A stretch of 64,000 bases of DNA. Source: Malaciobacter marinus. Lineage in GTDB: Bacteria > Campylobacterota > Campylobacteria > Campylobacterales > Arcobacteraceae. The notes beneath the pieces are model-generated. The model worked only from the letters and a program-made list of their open reading frames with translations. It had not been told where the DNA came from and ran no database searches. A program made the position numbers and the translations under genes. Below are positions 49,321-58,300 of this stretch, piece after piece. The stretch spans positions 186,001 through 250,000 of the forward strand of contig NZ_CP032101.1 in NCBI RefSeq assembly GCF_003544855.1, in the 5' to 3' direction. Numbering within the stretch: the first letter of the stretch is position 1; every line of letters starts with the position of its first letter.

Positions 49321-50589
49321 ATGAAACAAACTATAACAGAAAAAATATTTAGTGAGCATATTGGAAGAGAAGTATATGCAGGAGAAATCATTAGATGTAA
49401 TATAGATATGGTAATTGGGAATGATATTACCACACCCATTTCTATTAAAGCATTTGAAGAAAGTGGAAAAGAAAAACTTGCTAACCCAGATGGTTTTGCT
49501 ATTGTGCTTGATCACTTTATTCCAGCAAAAGATATAGCAAGTGCAAACCAAGCAAAAATTTCAAGAGATTTTGCAATGAAACATGATTTAAAAAACTTTT
49601 TTGATGAAAAAGACATGGGAATTGAACATGCACTTTTACCAGAAAAAGGTTTAGTCTTACCTGGAGATGTTATTATTGGTGCAGATTCACATACATGTAC
49701 ACATGGAGCTTTAGGTGCATTTAGTACAGGTATGGGAAGTACTGATATCTCTTTTGGAATGATTACAGGTGGAAATTGGTTTAAAGTGCCAGAGTCAATT
49801 AAAATAGTATTTAATGGTAAGCCAAGTAAATATGTAACTGGAAAAGATTTAATTTTAGAAATTATTAGAATTTTAGGTGTTGATGGAGCACTTTATAAAA
49901 CTTTAGAATTTACTGGAACAACAATCCCTTATTTAAGTATGGATGATAGATTTTCTTTATGTAATATGGCTATTGAAGCTGGAGCTAAAAATGGTATTGT
50001 TGCATATGATGAGGTTACAAAAGAGTTCTTGGACAGTAAAGAATCTTTAAGAGATGAGCCAAAAATACATTATAGCGATGAAGATGCAAACTACTGTCAA
50101 ACTATTGAAATAGATGTAGAGAAATTAGAACCAGTAATAGCATATCCATTTTTACCATCAAATGGGCATTCTGTTTCTCAAGCAGTTGAAGATGAGATTA
50201 GAGTTGATCAAGTATTTATAGGTTCATGTACAAATGGAAGATTAAGTGATTTTGAAGTTGCAGCTAAGATTTTAGATGGTAAAAAAGTTGCAAGACATGT
50301 AAGACTTATCATAACTCCTGGGACACAACAGATTTTAAGAGATGCAACAAAATTAGGATATATTGATATTTTAGTTGATGCAGGTGCAGTTGTATCAAAT
50401 CCAACTTGTGGAGCGTGTTTAGGAGGATATATGGGGATTTTAGGAGATAATGAAGTTTGTATCTCAACTACAAATAGAAACTTTGTTGGAAGAATGGGAA
50501 GTAGAAGTTCAAAAATTTATCTTGCAAATAGTGCAGTTGCAGCTGCTAGTGCAATCTCTGGATACATAACTGATCCAAACTCTTTATAA
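49321..50589 (+). CDS. leuC: 3-isopropylmalate dehydratase large subunit
   Basis: 422 aa of the aconitase superfamily, the shorter LeuC/homoaconitase-type large subunit. The 4Fe-4S ligands are in VFIGSCTNGR and NPTCGACLGG. GADSHTCTHGALGAFSTGMGS is the substrate-side signature. It catalyses isopropylmalate isomerisation in leucine synthesis, but the partner LeuD is not in this neighbourhood. It is followed 2 bp later by mobA. Confidence 0.9.
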   Translation: MKQTITEKIFSEHIGREVYAGEIIRCNIDMVIGNDITTPISIKAFEESGKEKLANPDGFAIVLDHFIPAKDIASANQAKISRDFAMKHDLKNFFDEKDMGIEHALLPEKGLVLPGDVIIGADSHTCTHGALGAFSTGMGSTDISFGMITGGNWFKVPESIKIVFNGKPSKYVTGKDLILEIIRILGVDGALYKTLEFTGTTIPYLSMDDRFSLCNMAIEAGAKNGIVAYDEVTKEFLDSKESLRDEPKIHYSDEDANYCQTIEIDVEKLEPVIAYPFLPSNGHSVSQAVEDEIRVDQVFIGSCTNGRLSDFEVAAKILDGKKVARHVRLIITPGTQQILRDATKLGYIDILVDAGAVVSNPTCGACLGGYMGILGDNEVCISTTNRNFVGRMGSRSSKIYLANSAVAAASAISGYITDPNSL

Positions 50590-50591
50590 TT

Positions 50592-51164
50592 ATGAAACCA
50601 CAATTTGATATACCTTGTATAATTTTATGTGGTGGGAAAAGCTCAAGAATGAAAGAAGATAAATCTCTTCTTCCATTCGCAAATGAAACCTCTTTAGCAA
50701 AATATCAATATAATAGATTAAAACCTTATTTTAAAGAGATATATCTTTCTTGTAAAAATAATAAATTCGATTTTGAAGCAAATTTACTTTTGGAAGAATC
50801 TTCTATTTACTCTCCTATAGTTGGCTTAGCAAATATTATAAATAAAACAAATAATTATGATAAATTCTTTTTGATAACTGTTGACACACCTTTAATAAAA
50901 ATAGAGTCAATTAAAGAATTAATAAATCAAAGTGAAAATTATGATATTACAGTAGCACAAACAAAAAGAGTTCATAATTTATGCGGTGTATTCTCAAAAG
51001 ATATTAAAAAGGTTGTGAATAGTATGCTTTTAGAGGACATGCATAAAATATCTTTTTTATTAGACTCTGTTAAAACAAAGATTGTAAAGTTTAATAATGA
51101 AGATGAATTTATAAATCTCAACCACCCAGAAGACTACAAAAAAGCTTTGAGTATTATAAGTTAG
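50592..51164 (+). CDS. mobA: Molybdenum cofactor guanylyltransferase MobA
   Basis: 190 aa. The nucleotide-binding loop ILCGGKSSRMKEDKSLLPF and the acidic motif TVDTPLIK match MobA, which attaches GMP to molybdopterin to make the bis-MGD cofactor of DMSO-reductase-family enzymes. This cofactor is needed by both molybdoenzymes in this window. It starts 2 bp after leuC. Confidence 0.93.
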   Translation: MKPQFDIPCIILCGGKSSRMKEDKSLLPFANETSLAKYQYNRLKPYFKEIYLSCKNNKFDFEANLLLEESSIYSPIVGLANIINKTNNYDKFFLITVDTPLIKIESIKELINQSENYDITVAQTKRVHNLCGVFSKDIKKVVNSMLLEDMHKISFLLDSVKTKIVKFNNEDEFINLNHPEDYKKALSIIS

Positions 51165-51227
51165 GTAAATATTAAATATTATTTGTTTAAGTTATAGTTA
51201 AGTATTATATTATTTACTTTTAGTTAT

Positions 51228-51261
51228 GCTTCTTTTATAAGATAAATTTATAAAAGGAAGC
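51228..51261 (+). promoter_or_regulatory. Hairpin covering the ribosome site of the sulfide oxidoreductase gene
   Basis: gcttcttttataa (51228-51240) pairs with ttataaaaggaagc (51248-51261), with one bulged base and a 7-nt loop. The 3' arm contains the AAAAGGAAG ribosome site, 3-11 nt before the ATG at 51265. If the transcript starts upstream, the stem would block translation until melted. It could instead be a DNA operator. Confidence 0.55.
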
Positions 51262-51264
51262 AAC

Positions 51265-52734
51265 ATGGCAAATAAAGAGCTTAATGACGCATTAGATTTA
51301 TTAGACTCTAAATTAAAAAAAGAGGGCATTTCCAGAAGGGATGCTTTTAAAGTAGCAGGTTTAGGCTCAGCTGCATTTTTAATGGGAGGAAATGAAGCTC
51401 AAGCAGCAACATCTGCAAAAGCTAGTGATGTTAAAGCAAAAATTGTAATTGTTGGTGGGGGACTTGCAGGTGTTTCTACTGCTGCTAAATTAACAAATTC
51501 ATTATCAAATCCTGATATTACTATAATTGAACCAAATCCAAAATCAGTATCATATCAACCAGGAAATACATTAGTAGCATCTGGAGTTTATGAAAAAGAA
51601 GATGTTATGTATGACACAAAAGACTTCATTCCAAATGGAGTAAAAGTTATATCTGATAAAGCAGTATCTTTTGATCCAGAGAATAATAAGCTAACAATTG
51701 GTTCAGGGGAAGATATTTCATATGATTATTTAATTGTTGCAGCTGGATTATCTCTTGATTTTGGAAGAATCAAAGGATTAGAAGATATTGGTGAAGCTAA
51801 AACGGTTGGTAGTGCAAAAAAAATACTTGATACTTTTGCTGATTCTGGAGTTTGTTCAATTTATAATGTTGATAGTTCAGTTAAAACATGGGAACAAATG
51901 CAAAAATTTGTTGAAGCTGCTAAAACTGGATCAAAAAAAATGCAAGGAGTATTTACTCACCCAAATACAGCAATTAAATGTGGTGGTGCTCCTAAAAAAA
52001 TAATGTATCTTACTAATTCAAGATTAGTAGAAGCAGGTGCTAGGGAAAATGCAGAATTAACTTTTTATCCAAATGGTTCAACTATGTTTGGAGTTAAAGA
52101 GTATCATGATGCTATTGTAAAGCAGTTTAAACAAAGAGGAATGAAGTGGAATTATAAACATAATTTAACAGGTGTTGATTTAAAAAATAAAATTGCAACT
52201 TTTGATAAAAAATGGCTTGAAAAAGGTGCTTGGGATGAGGACTTAGAAGAGTATGATATGATTTTAAAACATCAAGATGTTGAAGTTCCTTTTGATTTAT
52301 TGCATATTACTCCTCCTATGAAAGCACCTGATGAAATTGGTAAATCTCCTGTTGGTTCAGGAAAAGGATATGTTCCTGTAAATAAAGAGACTTTACAGCA
52401 TGTAAAATATGATAATGTATTTGCAATAGGAGATATCGCTGCTGTTCCAATGGGAAAAACAGGTGGAAGTGTTAGAAAACAGTATAAAGTTCTAGTAGAT
52501 AATCTAATCTCATTAATGGAACAAAAACCTTTAACTTCAAAATATGAAGGATATACAGTTTGTCCTTTAATTACTGATATTGGTAAAGTTATGTTAGCTG
52601 AGTTTAACTGGACAAAAAAACCAACTCCATCATTTCCTTTAGATCCTACTCAAGAAAGATATATATGGTGGTTATTAAAAGTATATGCCTTAAAACCTAT
52701 GACTATGTATGGTATGTTATCAGGTAGAGCATAA
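51265..52734 (+). CDS. Tat-exported sulfide:quinone oxidoreductase-like flavoprotein
   Basis: 489 aa. A Tat motif ISRRDAFKVAG near residue 23 precedes an FAD-dependent disulfide-oxidoreductase fold: IVIVGGGLAGVSTA, SYQPGNTLVASG, YDYLIVAAGL and NVFAIGDIAAVPMGKTGG. The three cysteine positions of sulfide:quinone reductases can be seen (GVCSIYN, IKCGGAPKKIMYL, YTVCPLIT), and the C-terminal WWLLKVYALKPMTMYGML is the usual membrane-contact helix. It should oxidise sulfide to sulfane sulfur in the periplasm and pass electrons to quinone or to the adjacent cytochrome; FccB-like pairing with a c-type cytochrome is the alternative. Confidence 0.85.
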   Translation: MANKELNDALDLLDSKLKKEGISRRDAFKVAGLGSAAFLMGGNEAQAATSAKASDVKAKIVIVGGGLAGVSTAAKLTNSLSNPDITIIEPNPKSVSYQPGNTLVASGVYEKEDVMYDTKDFIPNGVKVISDKAVSFDPENNKLTIGSGEDISYDYLIVAAGLSLDFGRIKGLEDIGEAKTVGSAKKILDTFADSGVCSIYNVDSSVKTWEQMQKFVEAAKTGSKKMQGVFTHPNTAIKCGGAPKKIMYLTNSRLVEAGARENAELTFYPNGSTMFGVKEYHDAIVKQFKQRGMKWNYKHNLTGVDLKNKIATFDKKWLEKGAWDEDLEEYDMILKHQDVEVPFDLLHITPPMKAPDEIGKSPVGSGKGYVPVNKETLQHVKYDNVFAIGDIAAVPMGKTGGSVRKQYKVLVDNLISLMEQKPLTSKYEGYTVCPLITDIGKVMLAEFNWTKKPTPSFPLDPTQERYIWWLLKVYALKPMTMYGMLSGRA

Positions 52735-52753
52735 ATTATTAAAAGGAATTGAA

Positions 52754-53407
52754 ATGCAAGTAAATAAAACACTGTATCTAGTTTTTATGATTAGTTTTTT
52801 AACATCTGGTTTATATGCACAAAATAATAAATATACAGCAAAAGAAGTATATACATTAATGTGTTCTAAATGTCATGGAATAAATGCTGAGGGTAATGTT
52901 GAAAAAAGTGCTCCTTCTTTAAATAATATTGATTTAAATGAATTAGAGATAAGTTTATTTGATTTAAAAAGTGGAGCTTCATATCAATCATCAGGTACAA
53001 ATCATGATGTAATGCAACATAATATGAAAGTAATTATACAAAAAGGTATGAACTACGACCCTAAAAAGATGGCAAACTATATTTTCTTTAACTTTAATAA
53101 AAATGCAAAAAGTTATAAAAAAAATAAAAAATACACTGTCTCAGAAATATATGAACAAATGTGTTCAAAATGTCATGGTAAAAAAGCACAAGGTATTGTT
53201 AGTAAAAATGCACCAGCACTTAATAATAAATTGCTTCATGACTTAGAATTAGAATTGGTTGATATTCAAGATAAAACGCTAACACAATCATCAGGTACAA
53301 ATCATGATATTATGGAACGTAATCATTCAATCATAGAAAAAAAAGGTATGAAATATACTCCTAAAGAAATGGCAGAATATATATACACACAATTTTATAA
53401 CAAATAA
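52754..53407 (+). CDS. Secreted tandem diheme cytochrome c
   Basis: 217 aa with a signal peptide (to about residue 22). Two near-identical 100-residue domains each have a heme motif: C37-x-x-C40-H41 and C137-x-x-C140-H141. Each also has APxLNN, QSSGTNHD and KGMxYxPKxMAxYI, which may supply the Met ligand. ATG at 52754 was chosen because AAAAGGAA lies 6 nt upstream and it gives a clean signal peptide; a longer frame begins at 52709. A 24-base identical DNA segment in both halves (52985 and 53285) shows recent duplication or gene conversion. It starts 19 bp after the flavoprotein stop and is the likely electron partner. Confidence 0.87.
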   Translation: MQVNKTLYLVFMISFLTSGLYAQNNKYTAKEVYTLMCSKCHGINAEGNVEKSAPSLNNIDLNELEISLFDLKSGASYQSSGTNHDVMQHNMKVIIQKGMNYDPKKMANYIFFNFNKNAKSYKKNKKYTVSEIYEQMCSKCHGKKAQGIVSKNAPALNNKLLHDLELELVDIQDKTLTQSSGTNHDIMERNHSIIEKKGMKYTPKEMAEYIYTQFYNK

Positions 53408-53440
53408 AGCAGTTATCTGCTTTATTTGAATTGAGAAAAA

Positions 53441-53680
53441 ATGAAAAATCTAAAAAAATTAACAATATTGTATGTTATTGTATTTATATTATCTTCTTTT
53501 ATAATACATATAGATAAATGGCTTAATTCTCCAATATCTCATCTAAAAAACTTATTTTATCATCCTTTACCTTATCATCCTTTACTTTATTCATTTTTGA
53601 TATTCTTAGTAATATCTATTTTTATTATCTTTATACAACTTCTTACAAAACTATTTAAAAAAATACTAAATAATAAGTAA
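53441..53680 (+). CDS. Small two-helix membrane protein
   Basis: 79 aa of unknown function. Two hydrophobic helices (about 7-22 and 47-65) flank a loop with a YHP repeat (FYHPLPYHPLLY). The start is 33 bp after the cytochrome stop, with a weak GAGAAAAA ribosome site. It sits between the sulfide oxidoreductase pair and the PsrABC-like genes and may be a membrane partner of either. Confidence 0.5.
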   Translation: MKNLKKLTILYVIVFILSSFIIHIDKWLNSPISHLKNLFYHPLPYHPLLYSFLIFLVISIFIIFIQLLTKLFKKILNNK

Positions 53681-53927
53681 TAATAATATCTAAGGATAAA
53701 AATTTATTACAATAATTTTTTTATTACAAAAATCAGACTATTTAAAAGGCTATATTATAAGAAAAAAAAATATTTAATATTAAAATAATATAAAAATTTC
53801 TTATAAAAGTTAAAAAATAAGGAAATTTTGAAAAATAAACTGAATATTCATTCATAAATAAGAATAATTTATATTAAACTGTGCTAAAGTTATAACATTA
53901 ACAAATAATATTAAGAAGGAGTGAGAA
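53681..53927 (+). promoter_or_regulatory. AT-rich region before the PsrABC-like operon
   Basis: 247 bp without a gene. It contains TGAATATTCA, a perfect 10-bp palindrome, near 53841, then TATATT and, nearer the gene, AGAAGGAG as the ribosome site 7 nt before the ATG. No direct repeats or clear terminator are seen. A promoter is expected here but cannot be fixed. Confidence 0.4.
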
Positions 53928-56372
53928 ATGCAAGTTGAAATTTCAAGAAGAAAATTTCTCCAAGGAACGGTTGCATTATCAGTAATTGCAAGTTCAAGTG
54001 CAATTTGTAAAGACACATCAAAACAAGATAAAATAAGTCTTGGTACAACAAAAACATCAAATAATAAAGATGTAAAGCTTATACCAACACTATGTGAAAT
54101 GTGTGTTAATAAATGTGCTGCTTATGCAAGGGTTGAGAATAATATAGTAACTAAACTTGAACCAAATCCTCATTTTCCAAAATCACAAAATATGCTTTGT
54201 GCTAGAGGGAATGCTGGTATTCAAGCACTATATGATCCTGATAGATTAAAATATCCTTTAATTAGAATTGGAAAAAGAGGGGATGGAAAATATAAAAGAG
54301 TAACTTGGGATGAAGCATATTCTTATATTAGTGAGAAAATGACTAAAATTTTAGATGAAGAAAAAGACAATAGATCATGTTTTGGTTATTGTGCTGGTGA
54401 GGGTTTAGCTGAACATACATTTAAAACTTTTATGTCAAATAAAATTGGTTCATCAAACTTTGTAAATCATGCTTCTATTTGTTTACAAACTGCTGTTTCT
54501 GGATATGCTTTAACAATAGGAAAATATGGACAAGCAGATTTGCAAAATGCAAAATATGTAATTATGGCAGGTGCAAATAGAGCAGAAGCAATACTTACTC
54601 CTGATACGATGGATATTTTCAAAAGAACAAGAGGAAGAGGAACAAAGCTTATTGTTGTTGATCCAAGATTTACAAATACAGCAATACACGCAGATAATTA
54701 CCTTGCTATACAATCAGGAACTGATTTAGCTTTTGTTTTAGCATTGACTTATCATGTAATAAAAAATGAACTTTATAATAGAACTTATGTAAAAAATAAT
54801 TTCTCTAATTTTGATAAATATAAAGAACATGTTCTAAATAGTGAATATACTCCAAAATGGGCAGAAAAAATTACAGGAATTCCTGCAAGTGAAATAGAGC
54901 AAGTTGCCCAAGAGTTTATGGCAAATGCACCACAAGCTATTTATTATCAAGGTAGAAGATCAACTTGGACAAAAAATGATTTCCAATTAAGAAGAGCACA
55001 AGCAATTTTTACTGCACTTGGAGGAGGAATTGACGTAAAAGGTGGAATAGTTTTTGGTAAAAAACTACCTCTTGGAAGTCATTATGTAAATGCTCCTTTA
55101 TATTCAAATCCAAAAGCTAGAATAGAAAAAGATGAAGCAGCAATTATTGGAGGAAGTGGTTCATGGATTGCATGGAGAAATATGATTGTTGAAGAAAGAA
55201 CACCATATCCAATAAGAGGAATGTTTGTTTATAAGCAAAACCCTGTACTTTCAGTTCCAAATACTAAAAAAACAAAAGAGATGTTTGAGAAAATGGATTT
55301 AGTAGTTGTTATTGATACAATGCCAAGTGATACAGCCATTATGGCTGATGTTATTCTTCCTGAGTGTACATATTTAGAAAGAGAAGACCCTGTAAAATCT
55401 TTTCCTGGAGTTGAACCCTCAATTGCATTAAGAAAAAAAGTAATTAATCCTATGTATGAAACAAAACCAGTAGTTGAAATTATACATGGACTTGCTAAAA
55501 AATTATCTAAGCCATTATTTGAAATAAGTAAAAAATATGATGAAGACTTGCAAGATGAACTAGAAGGATTAAATAAAGAAGAGATTAAAGAGTTATATGA
55601 AGATAATGGATATAACTTGGCAGATGCCTTTGAACATTCACAAGAACATGTAAATAAAGAGATGTTTTTAGAAAAATATAATCAAGAAGCATGGGAAATA
55701 TTAAATACAAAAGGTGTGTTTTATCCAAAAATGTTAAGTAGCTTTGAAAAAATTGATAATAACTCTTTTAGATATTATAAAGAAAAAGATAAATTTTTCA
55801 CAGTTGTAAAATTAGAAAATGAAGAAGACTCTGATGATATTGATACATGTATAAATCCAAGAGATATTGCTGAAATTAAAAGACTTTTTTCAACACCAAG
55901 TAAAAAGATTGAGTGTTATTTAGAAAACCTTACAAAAAAAGGTATTGAACCAATGCCTGTATGGCATCAAGAAGATTTCAAAGAGATACCAAAAGGTAAA
56001 TTCAAATTTATAACAGGTCGTCATGCTCAATTTACACAAAACTCAACAGCAAATAATGTAATGTTATTAGAATTAATGCCAGAAAATTATGTTTGGATAA
56101 ATGAAAAAGACGCTAGGAAAAAAGGGATTAAACACGCAGATTTAGTAGAGATAAAAAGCAGTGTAGGAACAATACAAATAAAAGCATTTCCTACTGATAA
56201 AATAGTTGCAAATACAGTTTTTTATATTCATGGATTTGGCTCTAACTCTTCTGGAATGACATTTGCAAATAGAAATGGAGCAAGTGATAATGAGATAATT
56301 GAAGATGAAATAGAACCAGTGTTTGGAAGTGCAATTATGCATGAAACTATTGTTTCAATTAGAAAGGTTTGA
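53928..56372 (+). CDS. Polysulfide/thiosulfate reductase-type molybdoenzyme, catalytic subunit (PsrA-like)
   Basis: 814 aa, DMSO-reductase superfamily. The Tat leader ISRRKFLQG directs it to the periplasm. Fe-S motif C-x2-C-x3-C-x27-C (CEMCVNKC...LCARG), then RYPLIRIGKRG-like cofactor loops. The metal-ligand cysteine context is NHASICLQTAVSG, as in PsrA/PhsA enzymes; VIMAGANRAEA and GRHAQFTQNSTANN are later cofactor loops. Together with PsrB- and PsrC-like partners it should reduce polysulfide, elemental sulfur or thiosulfate; tetrathionate or selenate reduction is not excluded. Its stop lies 2 bp before the next start. Confidence 0.85.
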   Translation: MQVEISRRKFLQGTVALSVIASSSAICKDTSKQDKISLGTTKTSNNKDVKLIPTLCEMCVNKCAAYARVENNIVTKLEPNPHFPKSQNMLCARGNAGIQALYDPDRLKYPLIRIGKRGDGKYKRVTWDEAYSYISEKMTKILDEEKDNRSCFGYCAGEGLAEHTFKTFMSNKIGSSNFVNHASICLQTAVSGYALTIGKYGQADLQNAKYVIMAGANRAEAILTPDTMDIFKRTRGRGTKLIVVDPRFTNTAIHADNYLAIQSGTDLAFVLALTYHVIKNELYNRTYVKNNFSNFDKYKEHVLNSEYTPKWAEKITGIPASEIEQVAQEFMANAPQAIYYQGRRSTWTKNDFQLRRAQAIFTALGGGIDVKGGIVFGKKLPLGSHYVNAPLYSNPKARIEKDEAAIIGGSGSWIAWRNMIVEERTPYPIRGMFVYKQNPVLSVPNTKKTKEMFEKMDLVVVIDTMPSDTAIMADVILPECTYLEREDPVKSFPGVEPSIALRKKVINPMYETKPVVEIIHGLAKKLSKPLFEISKKYDEDLQDELEGLNKEEIKELYEDNGYNLADAFEHSQEHVNKEMFLEKYNQEAWEILNTKGVFYPKMLSSFEKIDNNSFRYYKEKDKFFTVVKLENEEDSDDIDTCINPRDIAEIKRLFSTPSKKIECYLENLTKKGIEPMPVWHQEDFKEIPKGKFKFITGRHAQFTQNSTANNVMLLELMPENYVWINEKDARKKGIKHADLVEIKSSVGTIQIKAFPTDKIVANTVFYIHGFGSNSSGMTFANRNGASDNEIIEDEIEPVFGSAIMHETIVSIRKV

Positions 56373-56374
56373 TT

Positions 56375-57013
56375 ATGAATTATGCGATGGCTTTAGATTA
56401 TCAAAATTGTATAAATTGTAAAGCATGTGAAACTGCATGTAAAGAAGAAAATGGTGTGCAATTAGGTGCAAATAAACAAAGAATATGGGTTGGTATTGTT
56501 GAAGGAAGTATATTTGATAAATCATTTATCAATTTATATCCCTCACAGTGTAATCATTGCGAAACTGCTCCTTGTGTTAGTGTATGTCCTACCAATGCTA
56601 GTTATGTTGGTGCAGGTGGAATAGTTCAAGTTGATTATAAAAAATGTATCTTATGTAAAGGTTGTATGGAAGCTTGTCCTTATGATGCTAGATTTGTAGA
56701 TGATACAAAAGTTGCTGTAGATAAGTGTACATTTTGTGATCATAGAATTGAAGAGTATGGAACAACAGCTTGTCAAACAACTTGTCCAACAAATGTAAGA
56801 ATGTTTGGAGATTTAGATGATGATAATAGTGATTTAGTAAAACTATTAAAGAAAAAAAGATTTTTCTTTTTAAAAGAGAAATCAAATACACGACCAAAAC
56901 TTTTTTATATTGTTCCTGATTCAGAAAATTATGCAAGACAAAGTATCTCTCATGAAACTAAAATATACACGTGGGATGAGTATTTAGAAAAATATAGAGG
57001 TATAAGGGGGTAA
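56375..57013 (+). CDS. Four-cluster ferredoxin subunit (PsrB-like)
   Basis: 212 aa from the ATG at 56375, which I prefer over a TTG two codons earlier because AGAAAGG lies about 7 nt upstream. It carries four 4Fe-4S motifs: CINCKACETACKEENG, CNHCETAPCVSVCPTNAS, CILCKGCMEACPYDAR and CTFCDHRIEEYGTTACQTTC. It links the catalytic subunit to the membrane anchor, with the PsrB spacing. No signal of its own; exported with PsrA through Tat. Confidence 0.9.
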   Translation: MNYAMALDYQNCINCKACETACKEENGVQLGANKQRIWVGIVEGSIFDKSFINLYPSQCNHCETAPCVSVCPTNASYVGAGGIVQVDYKKCILCKGCMEACPYDARFVDDTKVAVDKCTFCDHRIEEYGTTACQTTCPTNVRMFGDLDDDNSDLVKLLKKKRFFFLKEKSNTRPKLFYIVPDSENYARQSISHETKIYTWDEYLEKYRGIRG

Positions 57014-57015
57014 TT

Positions 57016-58278
57016 ATGGAAAAGTTTACGATTGCAGGGCTTGAGATAAATAAAGCCTCTTTTAAAGATATGTTTTTAAATAAGATTATGCTTTTATCAT
57101 ATGTATTAATAGCCTTTGCTATATATGGTATATATGAGATTTATGAATTAAGATATTTTACAAAAGTTGCATCTACTCATTCAATGAGTTTAGATCCTTT
57201 TAACCCAGAGTTAAAAGAAGCTTTAAAAAGTGCAATATTTGGAAATGTAGGTGAAGTAAGTAGAGAAGTTCCTTGGACGCTATTCATCTCAAATTATATG
57301 TATATGATTTATACAGGAAGTGGAATCATATTTCTAGTTGCATTAGCAGAATTATTAAATTTTAAAATTGTAGAAAAATTAGCTGCTTCATTTATGGTAG
57401 CAGGTCTTGCAATGGTTTTTGCAGGATTATTTACAATTGCAACTGATTTAAACATGCTAAATATGAAATGGATGTTTTTAGATCCAAATACAAATGCGGG
57501 TATGTGGTTGATGTTACCTCTTTATTTTACATATATTCCATTTGTATTATTTGAAATATATTTAATACTTACAAATAAAAGAGAGTTAGCAAGGAAACTT
57601 GCATTCCCTATTTTAGTTTTAAGTATCGGTGTGGATTTAGTTGAATATTATATTCAAGCAAAGTTATTTTCTATGAATACTGCAAGACATTTTTGGACGG
57701 AGTTCCCTGGATTAATGTGGTACTTTATAATATCAGCATTTGTATCATCTTTAGGTGTAATGGGGATATTATCATATTTAGTACATAAGAATAAAAAAGG
57801 CTATAAAGAATTAATGTCTTTAATAAGAAAAAGTATGCTTTTTTTCTTGTATTTATTAGCCATATATGAGGTAGTAGGTTACTTAGTAATTGATAAAGAT
57901 TGGGCCTTTATAATATTATTTGGTGAATTTAGAGTGTTATTTTTTGGAGGATATGTTCTTTTTGCTCTTGTTTTACCTTTTTTACTTTTAGTAAAACCAG
58001 ATAGATCATACATAATACCAGCTTCAATCTCAGTAATTATAGGAGGATATATCGGAAGATACTTATTTGTTTATGGAGGAAATGCAAATCCTTTAACAAA
58101 TAGATTTGGTGTAGGATATGAAAAGTATGACTTTTATAGTTTGACAACAAATTTTAACTATGTTAGCCCTCATTTGGGTGAGATATTTATTGTTGTGGGT
58201 TCTGTTGGAGTAGCTATATTTATATTTAAATTAGTTGATACTCTATTTTCAATTACTAAACAAAGAGATGTTCATTAA
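57016..58278 (+). CDS. NrfD/PsrC-type membrane anchor
   Basis: 420 aa with about eight to nine membrane helices. The N-terminal helix contains LLSYVLIAFAIYGIYEIY and the conserved LFISNYMYMIYTGSG region forms the quinol-binding side, as in PsrC. It has no heme ligand pattern; NrfD-family anchors couple quinone chemistry to the Fe-S subunit. It starts 2 bp after the ferredoxin gene and ends 22 bp before the rhodanese gene. Confidence 0.88.
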   Translation: MEKFTIAGLEINKASFKDMFLNKIMLLSYVLIAFAIYGIYEIYELRYFTKVASTHSMSLDPFNPELKEALKSAIFGNVGEVSREVPWTLFISNYMYMIYTGSGIIFLVALAELLNFKIVEKLAASFMVAGLAMVFAGLFTIATDLNMLNMKWMFLDPNTNAGMWLMLPLYFTYIPFVLFEIYLILTNKRELARKLAFPILVLSIGVDLVEYYIQAKLFSMNTARHFWTEFPGLMWYFIISAFVSSLGVMGILSYLVHKNKKGYKELMSLIRKSMLFFLYLLAIYEVVGYLVIDKDWAFIILFGEFRVLFFGGYVLFALVLPFLLLVKPDRSYIIPASISVIIGGYIGRYLFVYGGNANPLTNRFGVGYEKYDFYSLTTNFNYVSPHLGEIFIVVGSVGVAIFIFKLVDTLFSITKQRDVH

Positions 58279-58300
58279 TAACACAATTTAAGGAGAAGTT

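Noticed and set aside
49321-50589. Aconitase instead of LeuC
   Set aside because: At 422 residues with no swivel domain it is far shorter than AcnA or AcnB and has the LeuC-type signature.
52709-52753. Earlier start for the diheme cytochrome
   Set aside because: It overlaps the end of the flavoprotein gene, has no ribosome site, and would put residues in front of a clear signal peptide.
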